This document shows positions 33,696 to 42,536 of a stretch of DNA of 54,924 bases, piece after piece. A model generated the notes under the pieces. The model worked only from the letters and a program-made list of their open reading frames with translations, did no database searches and had not been told where the DNA came from. The DNA comes from Bacteroidaceae bacterium (GTDB lineage: Bacteria; Bacteroidota; Bacteroidia; Bacteroidales; Bacteroidaceae). The stretch is taken from contig JAFVSR010000080.1 of the NCBI GenBank assembly GCA_017503645.1, positions 1-54,924 of the forward strand. Direction: 5' to 3'. The translations under genes were made by a program, and so were the position numbers. Within the stretch, counting starts at the first letter, position 1. Every line of letters starts with the position of its first letter.

Positions 33696-34559
33696 ATGAT
33701 TAAACATATAATAGCCACAGCATTGTTGCTGCCGGCATTCATCGGTGTGGGCGCACAAGATGCAATGCCTGCTCCTTCCGTGGTTGCTGCCCCAATGGAA
33801 ATGAGCGACTCTTTGGAGTTGCACACCGCCCTGCTTAATGAGGGCTTTCTTATTCCATCGGACCAGTTGTATCCCACTTGGGAAAATAGCGGCGTACACT
33901 ATACCGCCACATTGCCCGATTCTTTGCGCATAGACTTGCGCAAGTTCGTGATGCCCACCACAAACACCAAGATAACCGATGTGTTCGGCTATCGCCCCCG
34001 TCGTCGCAGGGCGCATAACGGTATTGACATCAAGGTGCAGCGTGGTGATACCATTCGTGCCGCATTCGATGGCAAGGTACGCATTACAGCCTATCAGCGC
34101 CGCGGTTACGGCCACTATGTGGTTATACGCCACGGCAACGGCCTTGAAACCGTGTATGCACACTTGCAACGCAAATTGGTTACCGAGGACCAGAACGTGA
34201 AGGCGGGCGATCCCATTGGTCTTGGCGGTAATTCGGGCCGCAGCACAGGCCCTCACCTGCATTTCGAAACAGTGCTTATGGGCAAGTCGCTCAACCCTGC
34301 CCTGTTCTTCGATTTTCCCAATCAAAAGACAACAGGCGAGTTCTACACATATTACAAGCCCGGCACCCGTCACTACGATGCCAAGAGCGGCAAGATGGTT
34401 GTTGAGGGCCCCGAGCCCAAGTACCACAAGGTGCGCAGGGGCGAAACTGTATCAACCATTGCCCGCAAGCACGGTGTGTCGCAAAGAACAATTTTCAAAC
34501 TGAACGGAATAAATGCCCGCACAATATTGCGAGTGGGGCAGAAGCTGCGTTATCAGTAA
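33696..34559 (+). CDS. M23 metallopeptidase with C-terminal LysM (peptidoglycan hydrolase)
   Basis: A 287-residue secreted protein. Residues 1-20 form a signal peptide (HIIATALLLPAFIGVGAQ). The M23/LytM domain is complete: HNGID (first zinc ligands), the YAHL His, and HLHFE. The C-terminal LysM module (YHKVRRGETVSTIARKHGVS with LRVGQKLRY) binds peptidoglycan. I chose the ATG at 33696; a GTG at 33690 is in frame and would add two residues. It should cleave peptide cross-links during growth or division. A strong hairpin follows at 34575. Confidence 0.93.
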   Translation: MIKHIIATALLLPAFIGVGAQDAMPAPSVVAAPMEMSDSLELHTALLNEGFLIPSDQLYPTWENSGVHYTATLPDSLRIDLRKFVMPTTNTKITDVFGYRPRRRRAHNGIDIKVQRGDTIRAAFDGKVRITAYQRRGYGHYVVIRHGNGLETVYAHLQRKLVTEDQNVKAGDPIGLGGNSGRSTGPHLHFETVLMGKSLNPALFFDFPNQKTTGEFYTYYKPGTRHYDAKSGKMVVEGPEPKYHKVRRGETVSTIARKHGVSQRTIFKLNGINARTILRVGQKLRYQ

Positions 34560-34574
34560 TATATAATAATGTAC

Positions 34575-34610
34575 AAAAAATGGTATTGCACGCGTGCAAT
34601 ACCATTTTTT
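34575..34610. terminator. Bidirectional terminator (36-bp perfect palindrome)
   Basis: AAAAAATGGTATTGCACG (34575-34592) and CGTGCAATACCATTTTTT (34593-34610) are exact reverse complements. With A-tract before and T-tract after, it can act on both the peptidase (plus) and alkaline phosphatase (minus) transcripts, which converge here. Confidence 0.85.
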
Positions 34611-34640
34611 ATGTAACCAGTAATTGTAATTATTTATATC

Positions 34641-36008
34641 CTATTTATATCCTGCAACCTTTTCTATCATTTTGGGAATATCGGTGTTGTCTATAACACC
34701 GTGGAATTCTTCGGCTCCCTTGCCTATGGCAAATAGCGGTACAAATGTACCGGAGTGGTTGGGGCTTGCCCAGCTTACAAGGGCTATGCGGTTCACTGCG
34801 TTCTTTGCAACGGTGGCTATGGCTTCGAATTTTTCCACACGCTTTTCAGGGTTGGAGTTACCCTCCTCGAACAGCTGCTTCATAGCTTTTTCCTCCTCCT
34901 TGCTTGGTTTCAGTTCGCCCCACAAACCGGTGTTCTCGCTTATCACAGCCTGCATATCCTCCCACTGCATAACCATACGTTGCATAGCCTTTGTGCGCAT
35001 TATGCTTTTGAGTTTATCCTCGCTGGCTTTCTGGCAGTCAAGGGCCTTAAGATTCAACTTGTATGCACCGCTGTAGCCAAGAACGAGGCCGCCTGTTTCG
35101 TGGTCGGCTGTAACAATGATAAGTGTCTCCTTGCTGTGCTTTTTGTAGAACTCCACGGCACGGGCTATTGCTGCGGCAAAATCAAGTGTCTCGTGGAATG
35201 CTGTGGCAGCATCGTCGCTGTGCGATGCATAATCTATCTTGCCACCCTCAACCATAAGGAAGAAGCCTTTTTTGCTTTTATCCTGCAAGAAATCGATGGC
35301 TGCATCTGTAATCTGTGCCAGGGTTAGGTCCTTGTGGTCGCGGTCTATTGCATAGGGGATATCCTCTCTCACCTCCTCTTGGTAGAGCATCATCTTTTTT
35401 GCGTAGCTCGATTTCACGAAATAGTCGGTATATCCGCGGGCTATGGCATAGCCGTGTTCTCCGGCCTTGGTGTAAAAGGCTTTGCGTTGCTCGTCGCTGC
35501 ATTTAACATCGCCGCCTGCATAGAAATCATAGTCGGCATCAATCATCTCCTGTGCAATGTCGTGGTAGTTGTTGCGGCTGTTGTTGTGTGCATAGAATGC
35601 TCCCGGTGTGGCGTGGTTTATGCACACCGTGGTTGCCAGGCCCACTGCATACCCTGCCTCTTTTGCTGCGTGTGCAACACTGTAAACGGGCTCACCGTCG
35701 GGTGTCACGCCCAGATGTCCGTTGTTGGTCTTGTGGCCTGTGGCAAGGGCTGTTCCCGATGCAGCGGAGTCGGTCACTCCGTTGCTTGCCGAGAATGTGG
35801 TTACAAAGGCCGTGTGTGGGAATTGTGTGAAGCATAGCTTCTTGGGGCGGCCTATAACGCCCTCTTTCTCTCCCAGGAATAGTTCCGTTCCCAATACGTG
35901 TGACGGGCCCATACCGTCGCCTATAAAATAGAATACATATTTGGGCCCTTTACCCATTGCGCCTGCTACAATAAGCAGCAGCATCATTACACTTAATGTC
36001 TTTCTCAT
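34641..36008 (-). CDS. Alkaline phosphatase (PhoA-like)
   Basis: A 455-residue secreted phosphomonoesterase. The signal peptide is MRKTLSVMMLLLIVAGAMG. Catalytic features are GDGMGPSH (metal ligand Asp), the nucleophile Ser in TDSAASGTALATG, the metal-binding GGKIDYASHSDDA and TADHETGGLVLG. It releases phosphate from organic esters in the periplasm. It starts 21 bp after the serpin gene on the same strand and is the last gene before the terminator. I see no clear phosphate-control box; Bacteroidota Pho boxes are poorly defined. Confidence 0.93.
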   Translation of the reverse strand: MRKTLSVMMLLLIVAGAMGKGPKYVFYFIGDGMGPSHVLGTELFLGEKEGVIGRPKKLCFTQFPHTAFVTTFSASNGVTDSAASGTALATGHKTNNGHLGVTPDGEPVYSVAHAAKEAGYAVGLATTVCINHATPGAFYAHNNSRNNYHDIAQEMIDADYDFYAGGDVKCSDEQRKAFYTKAGEHGYAIARGYTDYFVKSSYAKKMMLYQEEVREDIPYAIDRDHKDLTLAQITDAAIDFLQDKSKKGFFLMVEGGKIDYASHSDDAATAFHETLDFAAAIARAVEFYKKHSKETLIIVTADHETGGLVLGYSGAYKLNLKALDCQKASEDKLKSIMRTKAMQRMVMQWEDMQAVISENTGLWGELKPSKEEEKAMKQLFEEGNSNPEKRVEKFEAIATVAKNAVNRIALVSWASPNHSGTFVPLFAIGKGAEEFHGVIDNTDIPKMIEKVAGYK

Positions 36009-36029
36009 ATTATATATAGTTTATTGTAT

Positions 36030-37271
36030 TTATTTGTTTGGGTTGCCTACCTTGCCCATAAACAGGATGTCGCCGCTGCGCCTCTCCTTTATGGCATAGA
36101 TGAACGGGCGGTCCATTATCATTGTTTTTGGTTCTTGCGGGCGCATCATACTCATTCCGCATAGTGCAACATAGGTAATGGCAGCAGCCTCTGCACCCTC
36201 CTCATCCACGGCAATGTATGTCTTTTGCACAACATCGTCTATGCGCAATGGCGTTTTTGATATTCCATCAAAACGGGCCTTGTCGGTAAAGGCATCTTCC
36301 ATTCCCATTGCTTGCAGGGTGGCTTTGAGGCTGGTGCCGAACTCGTTCTTGAATTTGGGCATTCCTAAGTGCAGCAGGCAATCTGCTCTTTCGGCATCGA
36401 TCTTTTCATACCTGTCGGCCAATGCGTCGGCTGCCTGCTCTATGGTAACGCCCTCGCGGGGCAGAACGAGCATCATATAGTATTCGTTATACAAAAACGG
36501 CCTTAAGGTTACCTGCATAATATCATCTTCGTAGTATGTAGCCCGGCGTTGCTGATGCATCATATCCACCTCCACAACCTCTCCATCTGCTTTTGTGAAT
36601 GGGGCTTTTTTTGTTTGCTCCTTATCAAACGGGTTAGCCCATTTGCCATTGAAGTATAGCGCGTTTATAAGCATCAGCAGTGTAGCGGGGTTGCTCTCGT
36701 TGAGTATGGATTTTATTTTGCCGTTGGTCTTTTCACTGCACCAGTTGTTTATTTCGGTCACAGCGGCATCGTCAAAGGTCGTGTGCCTTACCTCGGCATC
36801 GTAGAACAGCTTGTTGGAGGCTATGAAAGGCTCTTTCAACTTTATGGTGTTCTTTATCCATATTGAGTTTGCTATGTTCACAACGGCCTTTTCGTTATTT
36901 TCGGCGGTTTCAATGCTGTTTTTCTGTAGCGTGTTGAAGGCTGCGCGCTGCTCTGCCGCTGTGGGGTATCCAAGCGCGGCATACATCTGCTTTGCGGTGT
37001 TGCCCTCAGCTCCGTTGGCTGTCATTGCAATTGCCCACATTGCGCTTGCAGGTGATATGCACAGGTTCTCTTCGCCACAGTTGCTGTTCACGGTTTTGAA
37101 GAGGGCTGTTGCAAAACTCTGCGTTTCGTCGTGGGGCATTGCCACAGTCTCTGTGGCTTCTGCAACTGGTGTTGAGCCCTTCTCGCTATCGTTGGTCACT
37201 GCCGCGTTTTGTCTGTTGGCTGCGCAAGCGCATAGAATCGCTCCCATTATGAAAAGGATTATGTTTTTCAT
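36030..37271 (-). CDS. Serpin lipoprotein with predicted Met-Ser scissile bond
   Basis: A 413-residue serine protease inhibitor. The ATG at 37271 gives a lipoprotein signal (MKNIILFIMGAILCAC), so it is probably anchored in the outer membrane. The serpin fold is complete (CISPASAMWAIAMTANGAEG, LINALYFNGKWANPF, KFKNEFGTSLKATL and the C-terminal RPFIYAIKERRSGDILFMG). The hinge of the reactive loop is EEGAEAAAIT: small residues, so inhibitory. Counting from Gly359 (P15) puts Met373 at P1 and Ser374 at P1', the pair used by human alpha-1-antitrypsin against elastases. The start lies 10 bp after rseP's stop, so both are likely on one mRNA. The target protease is inferred, not shown. Confidence 0.93.
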   Translation of the reverse strand: MKNIILFIMGAILCACAANRQNAAVTNDSEKGSTPVAEATETVAMPHDETQSFATALFKTVNSNCGEENLCISPASAMWAIAMTANGAEGNTAKQMYAALGYPTAAEQRAAFNTLQKNSIETAENNEKAVVNIANSIWIKNTIKLKEPFIASNKLFYDAEVRHTTFDDAAVTEINNWCSEKTNGKIKSILNESNPATLLMLINALYFNGKWANPFDKEQTKKAPFTKADGEVVEVDMMHQQRRATYYEDDIMQVTLRPFLYNEYYMMLVLPREGVTIEQAADALADRYEKIDAERADCLLHLGMPKFKNEFGTSLKATLQAMGMEDAFTDKARFDGISKTPLRIDDVVQKTYIAVDEEGAEAAAITYVALCGMSMMRPQEPKTMIMDRPFIYAIKERRSGDILFMGKVGNPNK

Positions 37272-37281
37272 TCCGTTTGCT

Positions 37282-38601
37282 TTAGAAAATGAAACGCATT
37301 GCATCGTTGTATGTTGCCAATATAAAGAGGCCGAGCAATATGAACATACCCACCATTTGGGCATACTCCAGTACCTTGTCGCTAGGCTTGCGCCCCGTTA
37401 TCACCTCAATGAGCAGGAACACCACGTGCCCGCCGTCCAATGCGGGAATGGGCAAAATGTTCATCACTGCAAGAATGAGCGACAACATAGCTGTCATAAG
37501 CCAGAACTGGTGCCAGTTCCACATAGCGGGGAACAGGCTGCCTATGGTACCGAACATACCTACCGACTGCGCTCCCTCCTTTGAGAACAGGTATTTGAAA
37601 TCGCTCACATAGCCCTCGAGTACGTTCCAGCCGTATGATATGCCGGCGGGGAATGCCTCAAAAAAGTTATAAGTGATTTTCTCGACGGGGTAGTTGGGGG
37701 TGCGGGGTGTGATACCCAGCTTGTATGTGCTGTCGACCTGTGCAGTGAGTGTTACAAGGCTGTCGCGCATCACGGTGACAGCTATGTTGCTTGTGCCTCT
37801 CTCCTGCATCTTGTGCATAGCAAGCATAAGGCCATTCCACGAGCCTATATTCTCACCGCCGATGTTCACCACGCTGTCGCCCTTATGCAGGCCTGCTGTG
37901 GCTGCGGGCGAAGCGGGCAGTATGCTGTCGATTACCGCGGGTATGCGGAACTGCATAAAGGGCGCCTTTTTGCCCATATCGAGCAGGCCGAACTCCTCGG
38001 GAATATTTACCGTGGCTTCCTGTCCGCCACGCATCACCGTTACTGTTTTTCCATCGGCAATGGCGCGTAGCAAATCTACGCTGTAGCGCTCCACATCCCG
38101 GTCGTCTACCTTAAGTATGATATCACCATCCGCAAAACCCAGTGATTTGGCATTCTCATTGAACTCCATTCCGTATGTGGCCTTGCGTATGTCGGTGTAG
38201 CTTTCGCCCCAGGTGAACATTATCATTGCATAAATGAACATAGCGAGTATGAAGTTGAACATCACACCGCCAATCATTATGAGCAGGCGTTGCCAGGCCG
38301 GCTTCGCGCGGAATTCCCACGGCTGCATAGGCTGTTTCATCTGCTCGGTGTCCATCGACTCATCTATCATACCCGATATTTTGCAATATCCGCCCAGTGG
38401 TATCCAGCCGATGCCATATTCTGTTTCGCTGTTTTTGGGTTTCCATTTGAAGAGCGAGAAGCCCCAATCGAAGAAGAGGTAGAATTTTTCTACTCTCACT
38501 TTGAATATGCGTGAAAAAATAAAGTGTCCAAACTCGTGTACCAGCACCAAGAGGCTCAGTGCCATAATCAACTGCAACGCACGTATAAAAAATACTTCCA
38601 T
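37282..38601 (-). CDS. rseP: RseP/site-2-type membrane metalloprotease
   Basis: A 439-residue intramembrane zinc protease that cleaves membrane-bound regulators such as anti-sigma factors. TM1 holds HEFGH (LVLVHEFGHFIFSR), and the third zinc ligand is in NILPIPALDGGH near the C-terminus. One or two PDZ domains lie between them (PAATAGLHKGDSVVNIGG is typical). The length is in the family range. It is preceded by dxr (32-bp gap), the same order as in many bacteria, and followed by the serpin gene. An ECF sigma gene lies far away at 10394, so a direct link is not supported here. Confidence 0.95.
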   Translation of the reverse strand: MEVFFIRALQLIMALSLLVLVHEFGHFIFSRIFKVRVEKFYLFFDWGFSLFKWKPKNSETEYGIGWIPLGGYCKISGMIDESMDTEQMKQPMQPWEFRAKPAWQRLLIMIGGVMFNFILAMFIYAMIMFTWGESYTDIRKATYGMEFNENAKSLGFADGDIILKVDDRDVERYSVDLLRAIADGKTVTVMRGGQEATVNIPEEFGLLDMGKKAPFMQFRIPAVIDSILPASPAATAGLHKGDSVVNIGGENIGSWNGLMLAMHKMQERGTSNIAVTVMRDSLVTLTAQVDSTYKLGITPRTPNYPVEKITYNFFEAFPAGISYGWNVLEGYVSDFKYLFSKEGAQSVGMFGTIGSLFPAMWNWHQFWLMTAMLSLILAVMNILPIPALDGGHVVFLLIEVITGRKPSDKVLEYAQMVGMFILLGLFILATYNDAMRFIF

Positions 38602-38633
38602 CTTACTTTATATTGATTTTCGTTTAAGGGTTA

Positions 38634-39794
38634 TCAAATCCACTCCTCAACCATCCTGCGCACCTGCTCGTCTGTGGCAAAGTAGTCCTCCAATGTGGGT
38701 TTCAAAATAAAGGATGCCTGCTGCATTGCCTTCTCTATGAGGCGAGGCATATCGTTGAAACGTATGCGGTCGGCAAGGAATGCTGCCACACACACCTCGT
38801 TGGCTGCGTTCACCACGCAGGGTATGTTGCCACCCTGTTGCAGGGCGGTGTAGGCGTGGCGCAGGTTGGGAAATTTGTCCAGGTCGGGCTTTTCGAATGT
38901 GAGCTCGCCGAGTGTGCCGAAATCGAGGCGTGAGAATGACGATGTGAGGCGTGCGGGATATGAGAGGGCATACATTATGGGCAGGCGCATATCGGGCGTG
39001 CCAAGTTGCGCTTTCACGGCTCCGTCGGCAAACTGCACCATAGAGTGTATTACCGATTGGGGGTGCACAACCACCTCAATATCCTCTGCCCCCACGCCAA
39101 AGAGCCATTTAGCCTCCATCACCTCGAATCCCTTGTTCATCATAGAGGCAGAGTCGATGGTAATTTTTGCTCCCATACTCCAGTTTGGGTGCTTGAGTGC
39201 CTGCTCTTTGGTCACATTCTCAAGCTGCGCAATATCCCAGGTGCGGAACGGACCGCCCGATGCCGTGAGTATGAGTTTCTCCACCTTGTTCTCCATTTCG
39301 CCGGCAAGGCACTGGAAAATGGCCGAATGTTCCGAATCCACAGGCAGAATGGCCACATTGTGCTTTGTTGCAAGCTCGTTAACCAGCTCGCCTGCCACCA
39401 CCATAGTCTCCTTGTTGGCAAGTGCAATCTCCTTGCCTGCCTTTATGGCCTCTATTGTGGGGCGCAGGCCCGAAAATCCTACCATAGCGGTTACGACAAC
39501 ATCTATGGCGGGCTCCTGCACCACCTCGCATATGGCCTCGTAGCCTCCCATAGCTCTGACGGGCAGGTCGGCAAGAGCCTCTTTTAACTGTTGGTATTTG
39601 GTTTCATCGGCAATAACTGCCACGCGAGGCAGGAACTTTCGTGCCTGCTCTATGAGGTCGTTAACCCTTGTACCTGCTGTAATTGCATATACATCGAAAC
39701 ACTCGGGGTGTTCCTCCACCACCTGTAATGTTTGTGTGCCGATTGAGCCCGTAGAGCCCAATATGGCTATTTGTCTTTTTCTGTCAGTCTCCAT
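38634..39794 (-). CDS. dxr: 1-deoxy-D-xylulose 5-phosphate reductoisomerase
   Basis: A 386-residue NADPH enzyme converting DXP to MEP, the committed step of non-mevalonate isoprenoid synthesis. The NADPH loop is ILGSTGSIGTQTLQVV at residues 11-26. Metal and substrate residues sit in LPVDSEHSAIFQCL, ILTASGGPFR and HPNWSMGAKITIDSASMMNKG. The length is normal. It is the target of fosmidomycin. dxr-rseP is a conserved pair; the M23-like gene is upstream by 27 bp. Confidence 0.97.
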   Translation of the reverse strand: METDRKRQIAILGSTGSIGTQTLQVVEEHPECFDVYAITAGTRVNDLIEQARKFLPRVAVIADETKYQQLKEALADLPVRAMGGYEAICEVVQEPAIDVVVTAMVGFSGLRPTIEAIKAGKEIALANKETMVVAGELVNELATKHNVAILPVDSEHSAIFQCLAGEMENKVEKLILTASGGPFRTWDIAQLENVTKEQALKHPNWSMGAKITIDSASMMNKGFEVMEAKWLFGVGAEDIEVVVHPQSVIHSMVQFADGAVKAQLGTPDMRLPIMYALSYPARLTSSFSRLDFGTLGELTFEKPDLDKFPNLRHAYTALQQGGNIPCVVNAANEVCVAAFLADRIRFNDMPRLIEKAMQQASFILKPTLEDYFATDEQVRRMVEEWI

Positions 39795-39821
39795 ATTATG
39801 TTTTATGCTTGTGTCGTTTGT

Positions 39822-40673
39822 TTAGAATGCAATGTATATGTTGGGGTCAAGGGCTTTGCCTCTGTGCCATAGCTCAAAATGCAGGTACGGTTTTGTTTCA
39901 CCCTCTTTATCACTGCTGCTGTCAAGTGTGGCAATAACCTCGCCTGCCGACACTTTCTCACCCACCTCCTTGAGCAACCTGTGGCAATTGCGGTAAATAG
40001 ATACCAGATTCTCGCGGTGCTGTATGGCAATGGTGTATCCCTCCTTTGCCGTGTAGTCGCTCATCACCACGGTGCCGCCGTGTATGGCAAGCACGCTCTC
40101 GCCCGGGTTCTCGGCAATATCCACGCCGTAGTGCCTCTCCTGCGGACTGAAGTTTCTTATAACCACACCGCTTGTGGGGCGGTAGAGGTTAAGCTCCTGC
40201 AGGGTGCCTACGCTTGTGGCGTATGATGTGAGGTTGTATTTTTCGCGCTCTTCAAATGCTGCGGCAAACTCCTTTTCAAGTTCCGATGTTACTATGGATA
40301 TCTCGTCGGTCGATGGTAGCTCGGGTGCATTCAATACGCTGTCTATGGTGTGGTTCCCCTCCATTAGGTTCTTTATGTTGGCAAGGTAGCGGTCCTGTTT
40401 TTCGGCCACCTCCTTAAGCGAATCTATCTTCAGGTTGTAGTTCACCAGCGTTTCGCGCGTTTGGTTGTTTATGCGGCCCGGCAGGTACTCAATCACGGGC
40501 GTGAATGCCAGAATAAGATATATGACACCCGCTACAAGCAGGAACGAGAAGAAGAGCGAGAGTATTACCCACAGGGGCGATATGTAGAATCCGAGTACAT
40601 TCTCCAACTTGTTCTCATTATGAATGGTGAGGCGGTACTTGCGCATCAGGCGGCTGCGAAATTTCTTGCTCAT
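39822..40673 (-). CDS. M23/LytM-like protein with a substituted catalytic His (possibly non-catalytic)
   Basis: A 283-residue membrane-anchored LytM-domain protein. A cytoplasmic basic N-terminus (FRSRLMRKYRL) and one TM helix (WVILSLFFSFLLVAGVIYLIL) precede a coiled-coil-like segment and the LytM domain. The first zinc motif is kept (HYGVDIAE), and the later region has LHFELWHRG. But the usual HLHFE reads YLHFE: Tyr263 (codon 39887-39885) replaces the first His, which is thought to be catalytic. It may be a degenerate LytM, like EnvC or NlpD, that activates amidases rather than cutting peptidoglycan itself. Topology fits such a role. Alternatively it has reduced activity. It lies between rimM and dxr. 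Confidence 0.85.
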   Translation of the reverse strand: MSKKFRSRLMRKYRLTIHNENKLENVLGFYISPLWVILSLFFSFLLVAGVIYLILAFTPVIEYLPGRINNQTRETLVNYNLKIDSLKEVAEKQDRYLANIKNLMEGNHTIDSVLNAPELPSTDEISIVTSELEKEFAAAFEEREKYNLTSYATSVGTLQELNLYRPTSGVVIRNFSPQERHYGVDIAENPGESVLAIHGGTVVMSDYTAKEGYTIAIQHRENLVSIYRNCHRLLKEVGEKVSAGEVIATLDSSSDKEGETKPYLHFELWHRGKALDPNIYIAF

Positions 40674-40694
40674 AACCTTGTTCTATTGTGTGGT

Positions 40695-41204
40695 TTATAG
40701 CGACAAAAGCCCTTCGGGCAGGTCGAATGTTATGGTTCTCTTTTTGTGGTCGATGCCGGCAATGAACTCCTCCTGCACGGGAATAAGTATCTCTTCACCC
40801 TGCTTCTCCACCACAAACAGGGTGTTTATGGTGCTTTCGTCAATGTCGGTAATCTCGCCTATTGCTCCCAGCTTTTTATCGACGGCCCTGAATCCTTTGA
40901 AATAGCTCCAGGTGAGGTTGTCGCTATCCTCAACCCACTCGCGCGGAATATATACGTCGCGGTTTGTGAGAAAGCGCACCTCCTCGGCGCTGTTGAGCCT
41001 CTCTATTTTGAGTATCACTGCATCGTTGTTCTTTGTGCGGCAATACTCAAAGAAGAATGGCACCAGAATGCCGTCGATATCGCAGGCAACAAAGTCGCAG
41101 TCGTCGCCCAGCGTGTAGCTGTCGCCCTGCAACCCTATCTCTCCCTTTGTGCCGTGGGGCTTCAGGAATTTGCCGTAGTGTACAAAATCTTCTCTTTTCA
41201 GCAT
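40695..41204 (-). CDS. rimM: Ribosome maturation factor RimM
   Basis: A 169-residue protein needed for 16S rRNA processing and 30S head assembly. The RimM domain begins FVHYGKFLKPHGTKGEIGLQ; the PRC-barrel half has GFRAVDKKLGAIGEITDID and ILIPVQEEFIAGIDHKKRTI. The length fits. It begins 3 bp after murA's stop, so the two are co-translated. In many bacteria rimM sits with trmD and rplS; here it is with murA, the arrangement seen in Bacteroidales. Confidence 0.94.
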   Translation of the reverse strand: MLKREDFVHYGKFLKPHGTKGEIGLQGDSYTLGDDCDFVACDIDGILVPFFFEYCRTKNNDAVILKIERLNSAEEVRFLTNRDVYIPREWVEDSDNLTWSYFKGFRAVDKKLGAIGEITDIDESTINTLFVVEKQGEEILIPVQEEFIAGIDHKKRTITFDLPEGLLSL

Positions 41205-41207
41205 CTT

Positions 41208-42512
41208 TTATGAACGTGTTATTTTTGCTCCTATCAGGTTCAGGCGGCCTTCGAGGTCCTGATAACCGCGGTCTATCTGCTCTATGTTGTCGATGCGGCT
41301 CACACCATCGGCGCTCATAGCTGCAATGAGCAGCGCAATACCGGCACGTATGTCGGGTGAGCTCATAGAGCGAGGTTTCAGGGTGAAATTGCGGTCGTGT
41401 CCTATGACTACGGCGCGGTGTGGGTCGCAAAGAATGATTTGTGCTCCCATATCTATGAGCTTATCCACAAAGAACAAGCGGCTTTCGAACATCTTCTGGT
41501 GTATGAGCACGCTGCCCTTTGCCTGTACGGCTGTCACCAAAAGCACGCTCAAAAGGTCGGGTGTGAGGCCGGGCCACGGTGCATCGCTTATGTTCATTAT
41601 GGAGCCATCGATGAACGACTCAATCTCATAATGCTCCTGCTCGGGGATGAAGATGTCGTCGCCCTTCTGCTCAAAATGTATTCCCAGGCGGCGGAAACTG
41701 TCGGGGATGATTCCTAAGTTCTCGAACGATACGTTCTTTATGGTAATCTCGCTCTGCGTCATAGCTGCCATACCTATGAAACTGCCCACCTCAATCATAT
41801 CGGGCAGGGCGCGGTGTGTACAGCCGCCAAGCTCCTTCACGCCCTCTATGGTGAGCAGATTGCTGGCTATACCCGAAATTTTAGCTCCCATCTTGTTGAG
41901 CATTCTGCACAGTTGCTGTATGTAGGGCTCGCAAGCAGCATTGTATATGGTTGTTTTTCCCTCGGCAAGCACTGCTGCCATAATAATGTTGGCCGTTCCT
42001 GTTACCGAAGCCTCGTCGAGCAACATAGTGCAGCCTTTGAGACCACTGCTCTGCATACGATATATGCGCTTTTCCTGGTCAAAACTGAACGATGCCCCCA
42101 GCTTCTGCAAGCCTATAATGTGGGTGTCGAGTCTGCGGCGGCCTATCTTGTCGCCACCTGGTTCCGACATTCTGGCCTTGCCAAAACGTGCCACCAATGG
42201 GCCTATGAACATTACCGAACCACGCAGGCGTGCGCAACCGTTTATGTACTCCTCGCTATCGATGTAGTCGAGGTTCACATTGTCTGCCTGGAATGTGAAA
42301 CAGCCCACGCCGTTGCGTGTAACGCTCACTCCCATATTCATAAGCTGGTTGATGAGATTGTTCACATCGGCAATGTCGGGGATGTTCTCTATGGTTACTT
42401 TCTCTGCGGTAAGAAGTGTGGCGCAAATCTCTTGCAGCACCTCGTTTTTTGCTCCTTGCGGGGTGATGTCGCCTTTAAGTTTGTGCCCGCCCTCTATAAT
42501 GAATGATGCCAT
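41208..42512 (-). CDS. murA: UDP-N-acetylglucosamine enolpyruvyl transferase with Asp in the active-site loop
   Basis: A 434-residue enzyme for the first step of peptidoglycan synthesis (enolpyruvyl transfer from PEP). It keeps the N-terminal GAKN motif and the two-fold inside-out alpha/beta fold. The loop that carries the fosfomycin-alkylated Cys in E. coli (Cys115, PGGCAIG) reads PGGDKIGRRRLDTH here; Asp121 is encoded by GAC at 42152-42150. Asp in this place is known from M. tuberculosis and Chlamydia and makes the enzyme insensitive to fosfomycin while active. Intrinsic resistance is therefore expected. The gene is upstream of rimM. Confidence 0.96.
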   Translation of the reverse strand: MASFIIEGGHKLKGDITPQGAKNEVLQEICATLLTAEKVTIENIPDIADVNNLINQLMNMGVSVTRNGVGCFTFQADNVNLDYIDSEEYINGCARLRGSVMFIGPLVARFGKARMSEPGGDKIGRRRLDTHIIGLQKLGASFSFDQEKRIYRMQSSGLKGCTMLLDEASVTGTANIIMAAVLAEGKTTIYNAACEPYIQQLCRMLNKMGAKISGIASNLLTIEGVKELGGCTHRALPDMIEVGSFIGMAAMTQSEITIKNVSFENLGIIPDSFRRLGIHFEQKGDDIFIPEQEHYEIESFIDGSIMNISDAPWPGLTPDLLSVLLVTAVQAKGSVLIHQKMFESRLFFVDKLIDMGAQIILCDPHRAVVIGHDRNFTLKPRSMSSPDIRAGIALLIAAMSADGVSRIDNIEQIDRGYQDLEGRLNLIGAKITRS

Positions 42513-42536
42513 ATCGTGTGTGGTTTATACGGTTTC

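Noticed and set aside
33180-34427. Minus-strand open frame of 415 codons opposite ndk and the M23 peptidase
   Set aside because: Antisense shadow; both plus-strand genes have clear family motifs and their own promoter.
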